Assembly (NCBI GenBank): GCA_007922195.1
Contig: ML681964.1
Span: 8,622,597-8,686,596 of the forward strand
Length of the DNA: 64,000 nucleotides
Direction: 5' to 3'
DNA from: Podocnemis expansa
Taxonomy: Eukaryota; Chordata; Testudines; Podocnemididae
Shown: positions 34,661 through 44,815 of the stretch, piece after piece
Numbering within the stretch: position 1 is the first letter of the stretch
Layout: each line of letters opens with the position of its first letter
Position numbers and translations under genes: made by a program
The notes under the pieces: model-generated
The model's database searches: none
Told to the model about the DNA's origin: nothing
What the model saw: only the letters and a program-made list of their open reading frames with translations

Positions 34661-34838
34661 TGTAGTAATTCTTGGGGAGGAAGGGGTTAACACTCTGGTC
34701 AGTGAGTCCCAGGACAGACAGTAGGAACAAATCACAGGTTTCTGACTTGGAACAGAAGGCTTGCCTGTTCCTGTTGGATGCAGCAGAGCTCCTGGGAGGA
34801 TCAGGAGGAGGCCAGAGGGGCCTGAGGAAGAATCCAGC
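34661..34838 (+). repeat. 3' LTR, truncated or diverged
   Basis: About 178 bases closely match the beginning of the 5' LTR with scattered changes. After 'gaatccagc' the two part ways, so either this LTR is truncated or one of them carries a deletion or insertion. Confidence 0.75.
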
Positions 34839-35889
34839 TGCTTTCTGCAGGGGTTTTCTCTGTGAGGCACTGGAGAGGGGCAAGTGAATGACATTCGAGT
34901 CCACCCTAGCAGGTTACATATAATTAGCTGATTGATGATCTATGAGGAGCAATTAATTCCTTTAAGAAACAGATAGCATGCTTTCATGCCCCCACCCCAT
35001 TATTTCTTAATATACACAGATGTACTGTACATGCTTTGGGATATTCAGTATTTAAAACACAATACTGGTGATTAACTATTGAATATGATTTAGCTGAGAA
35101 GCCTAAATGGCTCGGGTTTTGGGCCAGAGATTGTCTTTTGCTATCTGTTTGCTATTTTCATCCTTAACTTATATGCACCTTGCTCAGTGGTGTGCCAGGT
35201 ATCACTGCAATTTCAGCGCTTAATAATATGGTCTACTGGCTCCAGTTTCTGCCTGCTCCTGCAGAAGTGGGTACACAGCTGGTTGGGAGGCCAACCAGAA
35301 ATTTCCAGAACACAACATATGGTAGTTTCTCCTTAAGCATCCCTCATGCTGGGGGAAGAGAAAGGATAGCATAGGGTTGGCTACATCAGCCTTAAAACGC
35401 TTAGAGATTTCACCTGCATTTGGTGAATCCCCAGTTGGCTGTTTTAAGAGCTTCATAAAGAGGCCAAAGTGGAGTTTAAGATTGAGTTCAGGGTCTGATC
35501 CTGTGTTGTTGTTGGTTTTTATTTTTATTTTACATATAAAACACCAATAGATTTCAGTAGGAATTCTGAATGCCAAAGAAATCAGAATTAGCCCTATTAA
35601 TTTATATATGTACCCTACTTGATACTTTGTTTTTAATTACCACAATTTGGGCAAAGTTTAAGTTAAACTGAAAGCTAATCAATAAAAGCTACATCTAAAA
35701 ATGGGTCAATCAGCTCCTGAAATACAAAATAATCAAGCATTTTCTTCTCAAATCTCATAAATAACAGCTTCACACACAACTCCCAATGATTTTTGTGGGC
35801 TTTGGATCAGACCCAGAATGAACAGCCAGAACAGATCAGCTAAAAATTAAAGGGAGTATATTTTATAGTTTTAACCCTCTTTGATACAT
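34839..35889. other. Unassigned sequence
   Basis: No gene or repeat recognised. The first 70 bases may still belong to the 3' LTR. Confidence 0.4.
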
Positions 35890-35892
35890 ATT

Positions 35893-36421
35893 GGCTATGT
35901 TCACATGTAAACTCTTATTTCAAAATAAGTTATTTTGAAATGAGTTATTTTGAAATAAAATCCTTATTTTGAAATAGCTTAAATTGAAATAAGCAAATAT
36001 TAAATCGAAATAAGGGAAAACATCAAAGCAAAATAGCATGTCTGGACACAGGACTTGCTATTTCGCTTCAGGAGAGGGGCAGCATGGGAGGTGTGGCAAC
36101 ATGCCCCCCTTGCTGGGCCATGCCCCACCCAATATATACAAAAAGGAAGGCACACTGGGAAGGAAAAGGGCAAAAGTATTATTTTGAAATAACCGTTATT
36201 TCAAAATAACACGTCTGAATGGCATTGTTTTCAAACAACCGTTTCGAAACAATGGCTATTTCAATGTCAAGCAAGGTTTTATTGTTCTGAAATGACAAAC
36301 ATTATTTTGAAATGATGGGGTCCCGTCATTTCGAAATAAAGAAATGTCGTTCGGACATCTCAACTTTTATTTAGAAACAATGGTCGTTGTTTCGAAATAA
36401 AAGCCTCATGTGGACATAGCC
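35893..36421. mobile_element. Palindrome-rich MITE (TTTCGAAA type)
   Basis: It starts GGCTATGTTCACATG and ends CATGTGGACATAGCC, with the exact 3-bp duplication ATT at 35890-35892 and 36422-36424. Palindromes of the TTATTTCGAAATAA kind fill both sides. The middle shares 'ccccacccaatata' and 'aaggaaggcac.ctgggaag' with 9107-9165, showing common descent with that copy. No coding capacity. Confidence 0.85.
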
Positions 36422-36424
36422 ATT

Positions 36425-38584
36425 GTGTTTCAGCAGGGTCAGAAGCCAGCAGGCGAATGATCAAGGGGAGAAGCCCCAGAGTGATCAGAGCTTTGTTCCC
36501 TATGGACTGAGGAGTGGTTACTGCAAGCTAGTTGGAACATCTGAGGCCAGTGAAGGCTCTGTCAGAGACTTGATTTTGAAAACCCAGCTCCAGCAGACTA
36601 GGAGGATGGAGTGGCTGTATGGGACAGGGAGGCGGAGTGGGATGCAGGCAGAGCGTGGTGCGGCGCAAGCTGGCAGGAGTGTTGGAACTCACTGGAGGAT
36701 CAGAAAAGCAGATAAAAGGGAGTTCAGGAGGGAGGCTGGCCTCCTCTCATCTCTTGATCTAACAGGAAGGAGGGCAGGAAACTTAAGAAGCTGCAGGGGC
36801 TGATGTGTCCAGAGTTAACTTAGCTAACTTACAAATGATCTTTGTGTAAAATGAGCTACTCTTGACCTGGTTATAGATTGAATGGTACCCAGAACATGAG
36901 AGTTGGCTGAACTGTGTTAGTCTTTGTAGAAAGTATTAAGGTGGGTTAAATTAAAAAAGAGGCAATTCAGATTTAACATCATTTTTGCTAGTTCCTGAAG
37001 CAAAAATGCCTGCTATGACTATAAATTCCTATTCTCAGATGATTTGTTGGTGTTTCTTGTAATTGTGTCCACTCATCCTCAAGGTTTGAATTGAAGAGTT
37101 GTCTCATTAGTAATTTAGTCTTCCTTTACAAAGTATATTTACCTCCTGAAAATCCAGTTCATACATTTTTAAGGACTTTAAAAAATACATTCTTGGGCTT
37201 GTACAATTTTCTCGCTATAGAAAACAGCTGCTGTGTAGTTCAGCAATTTAACACCACCAAATCTAGGTGCAGCTCTTCACAAATCAGGACAAAGGCTGGT
37301 GCTTTCCACTGCTTTTTAACAGCTCATAAAAATTTTGTTTTTTTGTTTTTTGTTTTTCCTCAGTGTGCAGATGCAGAGATGAGGTGTGGTCTTCATGCAC
37401 GTAATGTGCTTGAAAGTGTGCACTGATTGCATGTAGCAAAAGCAGATGTACTCTGATGTGAGAAAGGCTCTATACATTCCTTAGGATTCATTCATGTCTT
37501 TGCCACACACCCAAAGGAAGGGGCTGCTCATGGTTGTACTACCCCAGGAACAGTTCAGGAATCAGATTATTATTCTCTGTTCCTGGGACGGAATGAGCTT
37601 TAGTAGATTTATACCTGGCACAGTGTATTCACTGCATACCAGCATAGTTATGCTCACTGGCATGTTGGGGGCTACAACTACTTTCCACATTGTTCTGCTC
37701 CATTCAGCCCACCTGTTACCAGGGTGTGCTATGAAATATATCTATAATTAGGCAATTAGTTAACAAGGTGCCAGGAGCTAGCCAAAAAAAGATGCCCCAG
37801 ATCCTCTCTGTTTTGCAGGGCTAATAAAACTTATTTTGCACAAAAATGACTTCCTCCCAGCAACTCGTTATGCCAGTTCCTAACATAGTGTCAGGATAAA
37901 ATAGTTCTTTTTGCTTGAAATCTTTGTTTGGGCTAACCAGAAGCAGTGACTCACTTCAGCAATGGCAGTAAGTAGCATTCTGCTCCCTGCTGCACTGCAA
38001 ACACATAGTATAGCTGTGAAAAATGACATTTCCTCAAGGCTGTATGGCCACATTGTCACACAGTGGCAAGACTGTGTGAAAAAAATGGCAATCAGAGTGC
38101 CAATGAGGGGATGTAGCAGCTCTGCTAAGCCTCCTTTGCCTCCTTAGCTCAGTTCAGTTGGCAACTTGCATGGGGTGTAAAAAATGTGAAAGGTACCGTC
38201 TTACACCTCTGCACCACCGTGTTAGCCAGAGCATGCTTTGGCCTTTATTTAGTTGAAATGACTTCAGTTGAAGCCATTGCCACACACTGACCTCAACTGG
38301 TGATAAACTTGATGGACGCAGTGAAGAGTGGAAGAGCCCCACTAGCAAAATGGAAGAACACCACTTGCCTCTCCCCATCCAGAGTCTCTAGTCACTCGTT
38401 GGCCAGCATGGTAGGGAATGGAAATGATTGGTTCCTCTGCCTCCCGTTTCATTAACTTAAACTGTGGCTTGGTCCATAGAGCACCTCTTTTTGCTTTGTT
38501 TCAGTAGCACACATGTACTCCACCACCAGCACTGGCCTGTACTGGTAGTTTTGTGTATTCTGTGGATCTGACTGACTGTCTGTT
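36425..38584. other. Unassigned sequence
   Basis: No gene or repeat recognised. A T-rich run lies near 37335-37357. Confidence 0.4.
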
Positions 38585-38690
38585 TTGGGGTCAGGAAGGA
38601 ATTGTTTCTTCTAATAAGGACCAAATTGGCAAAGTCCTGGTAGGATTTCTTGCCTTCCTTGCAGTTAAATAGGAATTAGATTTAGTAACC
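38585..38690 (+). mobile_element. CR1 LINE 3' UTR fragment
   Basis: 'ggggtcaggaaggaattgtt', 'aaattggcaaagtcctggta' and 'tttcttgccttccttgcag' fit the CR1 3' UTR. Short and diverged. Confidence 0.55.
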
Positions 38691-40211
38691 GGTTGTAGTA
38701 CTTGGAATATTGTTGTGTCATAACTTGCACCCAGGGTTCCCAGGGCAATTAAAAGAAACGTTTTACAGCATTAAAGGACATGGGATTTTGCTGATGGACC
38801 TTAGGGTCATGGATAAAAGAGACCTTACTGACCGAATACCATCTCTCCTCCACAGTGGATAGGGTGAAAAGATTCAGAATATCAAGCTGAGTCCTAGAGG
38901 CATGCTGAATTATGGGTTATATGATTTAGCCCATCCTTAAAATGTGAGCATATGGGTGATTTGGTGGATAGTGCCCCACCCCTGTGTCAGGTTTTATGAA
39001 GTCACAGTCTGCTGCTATTCCTGTGGTTATCATCATTTGCTGATCAACACTAGGTATTTTGAGAGGTACAGAACTGCTGAGTCCTCAGAATGTGATCTCT
39101 TACATGCATAGTGCTGTTTGGTCACTTGCCTTATAAAGAAAAAACCCACCATGAATCTATTGTGAAGTGTATTTGATGTGTCATTCATAGAAAATCACAA
39201 ACAACTTTAAAAGCACATCAACACTGTGCATTTTTATTTGACTGATGCTTGTATAGTTGGATGTGCAGTTATTTCAAGAAATAAGCAGGAAACAGCAATC
39301 AAGAAAGCTGTTGATTAGTGATTTAAGGCAAAGTCAAATAGTAACATTTTTCATACACTGTCAAAATTTATTTCAAGGGCCTCCTGTTAAATTAGTACTG
39401 CTCTCTCTGAGCTTGCTGCAGTGATTCACTGATATATTAATAGGCACTGCTGAGTACCCATGAAATCTATTTTCTATTACATAAGATTCTAACGCTTTGT
39501 CATTTGTCCTCACTTTGAGCATCAGCTTTTCATTTTCTTTTCACTGTAAAAACAAGTGGTTTTCTTCCCCTCATCTCTCCCCCACCAAAAACACTCCATC
39601 GTATCCCAAAGCATAAGAAGAAAATGAGTCATTGTCATGGAAATAACACAGAATTAAAGAGATGGGTCTAGAACTATAAGTTTCCTTAAAGCTCTTCAGC
39701 CCTGTTCCTTCCACCCAGAGAGCCAGGTTAAATAGGAGGAAGATTACAGAATCTGTGTCCATTACATGTAAAAAAGTTCTAGCAATCCCAGATGTTGGAA
39801 GAAGCAGCAAACAGGTTGTCCTGGAGGAAGATTGGGTCAAATGTAACCCTATTTTACTCACTACTCTTGACAACTTACTCCCTTGACAACTCAAGTGAGC
39901 GATGAGGGGTTGTTTTCCAACTCTTTTATCCAAAACAGTATGGTAATGCATACATGATTGACACTGCCTCAAAGACCCTTATTTGGTTACATTAGTACTT
40001 ACACACTGAATATTAATGAGCATATTAGGCATATAATTATCCACACCTCTGTTTACTGTTTACTGATTTTATCTATTCTATGCAAGCGTTCTATCTTCTA
40101 ACTTATACTAAACTGCTGAGTTAATAATTCTTAGGGGGACATAATATGACCAAAGAGAGGAAAAACATGGGTTAAGTACAAAAGGGAGAAGGAAAAGTAT
40201 CCTTTTGTTAA
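38691..40211. other. Unassigned sequence
   Basis: No gene or repeat recognised; the 133-codon minus-strand open frame at 39571-39972 has no supporting feature. Confidence 0.4.
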
Positions 40212-40219
40212 CCACAGAC

Positions 40220-40402
40220 CACTGTTCCCTCTAAGCTATGTGCGTGTGCGTGCACGCACAGGTTGTGAAATCTGCGCAAACAAAATAAAGTGTGCGCAAA
40301 AAAATTCAATAGTGCTAATATTGGTGCTCACAAAGAAATGTTTTTGCACACACAAGGAAATTGTTTGCATACACAGTCTACGAGTAATTAGAGGGAACAT
40401 TG
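40220..40402. mobile_element. hAT non-autonomous element with 8-bp duplication
   Basis: The ends CACTGTTCCCTCTAAGC and TTAGAGGGAACATTG form an inverted repeat, flanked by an exact 8-bp duplication CCACAGAC (40212-40219 and 40403-40410), as expected of hAT transposition. The left interior is alternating purine-pyrimidine ('gtgcgtgtgcgtgcacgcac'). No transposase. Confidence 0.9.
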
Positions 40403-40410
40403 CCACAGAC

Positions 40411-40923
40411 TATGCCCAGACAGCCAAGAAACAAAGAGGAATACTATACTAAGTAAACTTATGTTAAATTACACAAGGTTAAAATACACACTGCTTGCCC
40501 AATGCAGCCCCTTGATATGTCCTGTAACTCGGTTTGGTCTATTCCCCAGTATTGTTTTATTTTACTTATATTTTCCTACAGCAAAGATCAGGCACATCAC
40601 TAAGCAGCTAAAAGAATGTCATCTGTTACCCAAATACATGCTTATAGTTTTTTGAAATAAATATTAGCCAAAATTTGTTAACTAAAGAAGAGAGAATGTA
40701 ATGGTTAAAAGATTATACATGCAGATGAAAATAAAGGCCATAGGTCACTTTTTTTACAACTGACGATGATATACTGAGTTGCAAAAGTCCTTTCCTTCAG
40801 GGTCAGGTCTGTAGCAGTAGGGAGACAAACCGCTAATTTGCAAAAATCTCAAATTATCCAAACAGTTTAGGGATCATCAATTCTTGTTCAAAGTTTCCTT
40901 CTTAGAAATCCAGTGCAGAGAAA
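40411..40923. other. Unassigned AT-rich sequence
   Basis: No gene or repeat recognised. Confidence 0.45.
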
Positions 40924-41294
40924 AGAATCATAGACTGTTAGAGCTAGAAGCAGCCTCATGAGGTCATGTAGTCCAACCCTCTGCTAAAAGCAGGACTATT
41001 CCCACTAAATCATCCCAGCCAGAGTTTTACCCAACCAAGTCTTAAAAGTTTACAAAGATGGAGATTCCACCAACTCCCTAGGCAACCCATTCGAGTGCTT
41101 CACAACCCTCCTAGTGAAAAAGTTTTTCCTAATATCCAAGCTAGACCTCCCCAGCTGCAGCTTGCAATCACTGTTCCTTGTTCTCTCCTCTGTCACCGAG
41201 AATAGCCTTGCTCCCTCCTCTTTGGAGCAGCCTTGCTTGTAGTTGAAGGTATTATCAAATCCCTCCTCAGTCATCTCTTCCTCAGACTAAAAAA
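40924..41294 (-). mobile_element. CR1 LINE 3' part, antisense (outer copy, part 1)
   Basis: Reading on the minus strand this is the CR1 ORF2 C-terminus and tail: 'gaatcatagactgttagagc', 'gaggtcatgtagtccaaccc', 'ctccctaggcaacccattcg', 'ctcctagtgaaaaagttttt'. It is broken at an A run (41289-41294) by a sense CR1 and resumes at 44492. Confidence 0.88.
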
Positions 41295-41429
41295 GCTTGT
41301 GAACAGGGGGACTGCAAACAGGGGAGTTTGAGAAGGAGTTGGTGAGGCCATGATAGTAAAGAGAAGCCGCACTGCTTGTGCCAGCACCCCTTCTGTCTCC
41401 TCCACCTGTGCCTGTAGCCAGACCTGACC

Positions 41430-41780
41430 ATGGATATCTCTACCCAGATCCTGGTGTGGACTTGCAGGGACTGTTGCCTGCATTTACCCACAGACAATCA
41501 GGCTGGGGAGACGAATCAATGTGACAGGTGTCTTCTGGTGAAATCTCTCAGGAGGCAGGTGGGAGAGTTACAGCGGGAGGTGTCTAGGCTCAGGAGTATC
41601 CATTCCCTGGAGAAGTTCCTCGATAGCATCCATGAGGAGACATTCAAGGATTGGTATACCATCCAGGTGCCAAAGACTACTGCCGTACCACTGGAGAAGG
41701 ATGGGATGCCTATGGCAAGGGGGAGGGGCAGCTGGTTCAGGTCCCCGGCCCCTCATGAGGTGGGACCACCAAGTCTTTAG
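41430..41780 (+). pseudogene. CR1 ORF1 protein
   Basis: A 116-codon frame starting MDISTQ. It has paired cysteines (CRDCC near residues 12-16, CDRC near 32-35), which may bind zinc, followed by a coiled coil with LRRQVGELQREVSRLR. This order is characteristic of CR1 ORF1, an RNA-binding protein thought to act with the element RNA in the cytoplasm. It sits 135 bases from the element's 5' end, where ORF1 is expected. The usual protein is longer, so this one is truncated by a stop at 41778. The later GC-rich region (41823-42600) holds only overlapping short frames and may be the decayed remainder. Confidence 0.75.
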
Positions 41781-41822
41781 CCCCTTGGCAGGGCAAAAGT
41801 TTCACATTTTCAGTTTCAGTCA

Positions 41823-42720
41823 TTAGGGTGAGAGGAAAGTACAAGGCTGCCTCTCGGGGTTATGACCCGAGAGGTGGGATATGGCAGGGGTTGGAATCAA
41901 CAAGGGCATTGGGTTGCACAGATCCGCTGGGTCCCAGCCAAGGTTCCCAACAGGGGCTGAGGCCTCCAGACAGCAGTCAGTGGGGTCCGAGCTACAACAC
42001 GCCAACCCCAAGGTAGGCCCTATGGGACCTGAGGCCTTGGTGCAAGGGCCAGCGGGATCCAAGCTGCAACATGCTGCCTCCGAGATGTGACTCCTCATCA
42101 AGGGCTGAGACCTGCAATCCCCTGAGCTACCCGTGGCCTCGCATTACTGCTGTACCTCGTCTGTTGGTTCTTCAGGGTTATCACCCAGGGGTAGATTATA
42201 AAAGCCTTCCATCTCATCAGTCGGCGGCAGGTCAGGGAGTCCATCAAGCTCCTCCACAGGTGGTAACTCCTCCAGGTCGCATGAGGTGGGCAGTGGCACG
42301 AGGCTCCCAGCAGCCAGGGGCAGCTCCTCCAAGTTGCAGGAGTGTGGTGGCACTTCGGGGAACCCAGTAGGGAATAGCTCGGGAGCACCCACCTGCCTCA
42401 CTGGTGGTGACTGTTCCTGTGGGCCTGTCGTGGACCTGGATCCGAGTGGCAGCTCCCAGTTCGCGGCTGCTGGTGGGCCCTGCTAGACATGTGGACCTGG
42501 ATCTGGTGGCCAGAGCCCAACTTCCCCACAGGGCGACCTGGGGTCAGGAGCAAGCCAAGGTGCATCCTTCCCCTTCGGCGGCTGGTGCTCAACTGAGCTG
42601 AATGCCTCCCTTTTTATTCTTCCTGTTCCTGTCCCACCCCTCCGCTTCCGGCCTGATTGACAGGCTGGTTCTGGCTCCACCCCTCTGCTGACAGGCAGAA
42701 CCCTCTGGCCTACCTACGAG
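41823..42720. other. GC-rich segment of inner CR1
   Basis: GC-rich, with short overlapping open frames on both strands, none with recognisable domains. By position it should be the end of ORF1 and the ORF2 endonuclease region, but I see no endonuclease motif, so part is deleted or replaced. Confidence 0.45.
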
Positions 42721-42727
42721 GGGAGAC

Positions 42728-44413
42728 GTGCTTTCCTGCTACAGTCCCTTACTGAATGGGGCAGGTATCCTCATGGAGGATGAGGAAAAAGCTGAAGTGC
42801 TCAATGTTTTTCTTACTTCAGTTTTCACAGGGAGGGCCAGCTCCCAGCCCACTACACTGGGTATGGCAGATTGGAGAGAAGAAGAGAGGCCCTTGGTGAT
42901 GGAAGTTCAGGTTAGGGACTACTTAATAGAAACTGGATGTGCACAAGTCCACTGGGCCAGACGAACTGCATCCGAGGGTGCTGAGGGATTTGGCTGATGA
43001 GATAGCAGTACCACTGGCCATTATCTTTTAAAACTCGTGAACGGGGCAGGTGCCAGAGGACTGGAAAAAAGCAAATATAGTGCCTATCTTCAAGAAGGGG
43101 GAAAAGGAGGATCCGGGGAATTATAGACCTATCCGCCTCACCTCAATCCCTGTAAAAATCATGGAGCAGCTTCTCAAAGAATCCATCCTGAAACACTTAG
43201 AGGAAAATAAAGTGGTCAGGAACAGTCAGCATGGATTCACCAAGGGTAAATCATGCCTGACCAACCTCATTGCCTTCTATGATGAGATGACTGGATGTGT
43301 GGATGCGGGAAGACCCTTTGACATGATATACCTCAACTTTAGCAAGGCTTTTGATATGGTTTCTCACACCATTCTCATCAGCAAGTTAAAGAAGTATGGG
43401 TTGGATGTGTGGACTGTAAGGTGGATACAGAACTGGCTAGATCAATGGTTTCAGCGTGTAGGAATCAATGGCTCCACATCTAGTTGGCAACCAGTAATGG
43501 GTGGTGTGCCCCAGGGATCGGTCCTGGGACAAAGTTCCATTCAACATTTTCATTAATGATCTGGAAGATGGAATAGATTGCACACTCAGTAAATTTGTGG
43601 ATGACACCAAGCTGAGGGGAATGGTAGAGACACTGGAGGGCAGAGACAGGATTCAAGGAGGGCAGGGACAGGATTGAAGGAGACAAAGTGGAGCAGTCGG
43701 CCAACAGAAAGCTCATGAGGTTCAACAAGGACAAGCGCAAAGTCATGCACTTGGGACAGAAAAACCCCATGCACTGCTACAGGCTGGGGAGCGATCAGCT
43801 AAGTAGCAACACTATAGAAAAGAACCTGGGGCTCACGGTGGATGGGAAGTTGGATATGAGTCAACAGTGTGCTCTTGCTGCCAAGAATGCCAATGGCATA
43901 CTGGTTTGTATCAGTAGAAGTGTTGCCAGCTGATCGAGGGATATGATCGTTCCCCTCTATTCAGCAGTGGTGAGGCCGCATCTGGAATACTGTGTCCAGT
44001 TTTGGGCTCCCCGCTACAAAAAGGATGTGGACAAATTAGAAAGAATCCAGTGGAGGGCAACAAAAATGATCAAGGGCTTGGAGCACAAGCCCTATGAAGA
44101 AAGACTGAAGGAACTAGGCTTATTTAGCCTGCAGAAAAGAAGACTGAGGGGGGATTTGATAGCAACCTTCAACTATTTGAAGGGATGCTCCAAGGAGGAG
44201 GGAGCTTAGGTATTGTCAGAGGTAACAGAGAACAGAACAAGGAGCAATGGTTTCAGTTTGCAACGGCAGAAGTCCGGGTTGGATATTAGGAAAAACTTTC
44301 TTACTAGGAGGGTGGTGAAGCATTGGAATGAGCTACCTAGGGAAGTGGTGAAATCTCCATCTTTGGAGATATTTAAGGCTCGGTTAAACAAAAACTTGGC
44401 TGGGACAATTTAG
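42728..44413 (+). pseudogene. CR1 ORF2 reverse transcriptase, broken
   Basis: Three frames together cover RT to C-terminus. 42728-42997 gives EDEEKAEVLNVFLTSVFTG, the segment before RT. 43050-43556 gives VPIFKKGEKEDPGNYRPI, QHGFTKGKS, motif A as YLNFSKAFD and motif B as GVPQGSVLG. After a frame change near 43530, motif C follows as KFVDDTKL. 43688-44413 supplies the C-terminal part with RRVVKHWNELPREVV. In CR1 enzymes motif A is normally Y-L-D-F; here the catalytic aspartate is asparagine. With the frame changes and no endonuclease, it cannot be active. Confidence 0.85.
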
Positions 44414-44491
44414 TGAGAGTGGTCCTGCTTTTTTGGCAGGAGGTTGGACTATATGACCTCATGAGGTCCTTTCTTACCGTATGATTCTATG

Positions 44492-44815
44492 AAAAAAAGC
44501 CAAGTTCCTTCAGTCTCTCCTCATAAGTCATATGCCTCAGCCCCCTAATCATTTTTGTTGCCCTGCACTGGACTCTTTCTAATTTATTCACATCCTTTCC
44601 ATAGTGGGGAGCCCAAAAATGGACACAATATTTCAGATGTGGCCTCACAAGTGCTGAACGGGGGAATAATCACATCCCTCGATCTAATGGCAATGCTCCT
44701 ACTGATGTAGCCCAATATGCTGTTAGCCTGTTTGGCTACAAGGGCACACTGTTGACTCATATGCAGCTTCCCGTTCATCATAACCCTCAGGTCCTTTTCT
44801 ACAGAACTGCTACAT
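44492..44815 (-). mobile_element. CR1 LINE, antisense (outer copy, part 2)
   Basis: 'agccaagttccttcagtctc', 'tttgttgccctgcactggac', 'tttcagatgtggcctcacaa' and 'ccctcaggtccttttctaca' continue the antisense CR1 from 41294 in the correct order. Confidence 0.88.

Larger units (their letters stand above)
30943..34838 (+). mobile_element. Rearranged Gypsy-type LTR retrotransposon
   Basis: Two related LTRs (5' at 30943, 3' at 34661) flank a 3.1 kb interior with, in order: tRNA-type primer site, gag with a SCAN-like capsid region, zinc knuckle, protease remnant, Pro/Glu-rich linker, integrase zinc-binding remnant, then two more zinc knuckles. There is no reverse transcriptase or RNase H. Stops and frame changes break the coding region at several places. 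The 3' LTR matches the first for only about 178 bases. Gypsy elements with SCAN-like gag belong near the Gmr1-like group by what is known of SCAN origin; I cannot confirm this without comparison. Confidence 0.75.
41295..44491 (+). mobile_element. CR1 LINE, near end-to-end copy inserted in an antisense CR1
   Basis: It begins 'gcttgtgaacagggggact', a CR1 5' UTR-like start, and ends 'accgtatgattctatg', the CR1 3' terminal repeat. It holds ORF1, a GC-rich stretch (41823-42720), and ORF2 from just before the reverse transcriptase to the 3' end. The endonuclease domain is absent. A6 and A7 runs flank it, compatible with a short target duplication. Its sequence is well preserved compared with the outer CR1 and the copy at 17985. 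Confidence 0.85.

Noticed and set aside
30943..34838. Endogenous retrovirus with envelope
   Set aside because: No envelope sequence is seen, and gag and integrase features are of the Gypsy type.
41823..42600. CpG island or host exon
   Set aside because: It lies inside an inserted CR1 between ORF1 and the RT region, with overlapping short frames only.
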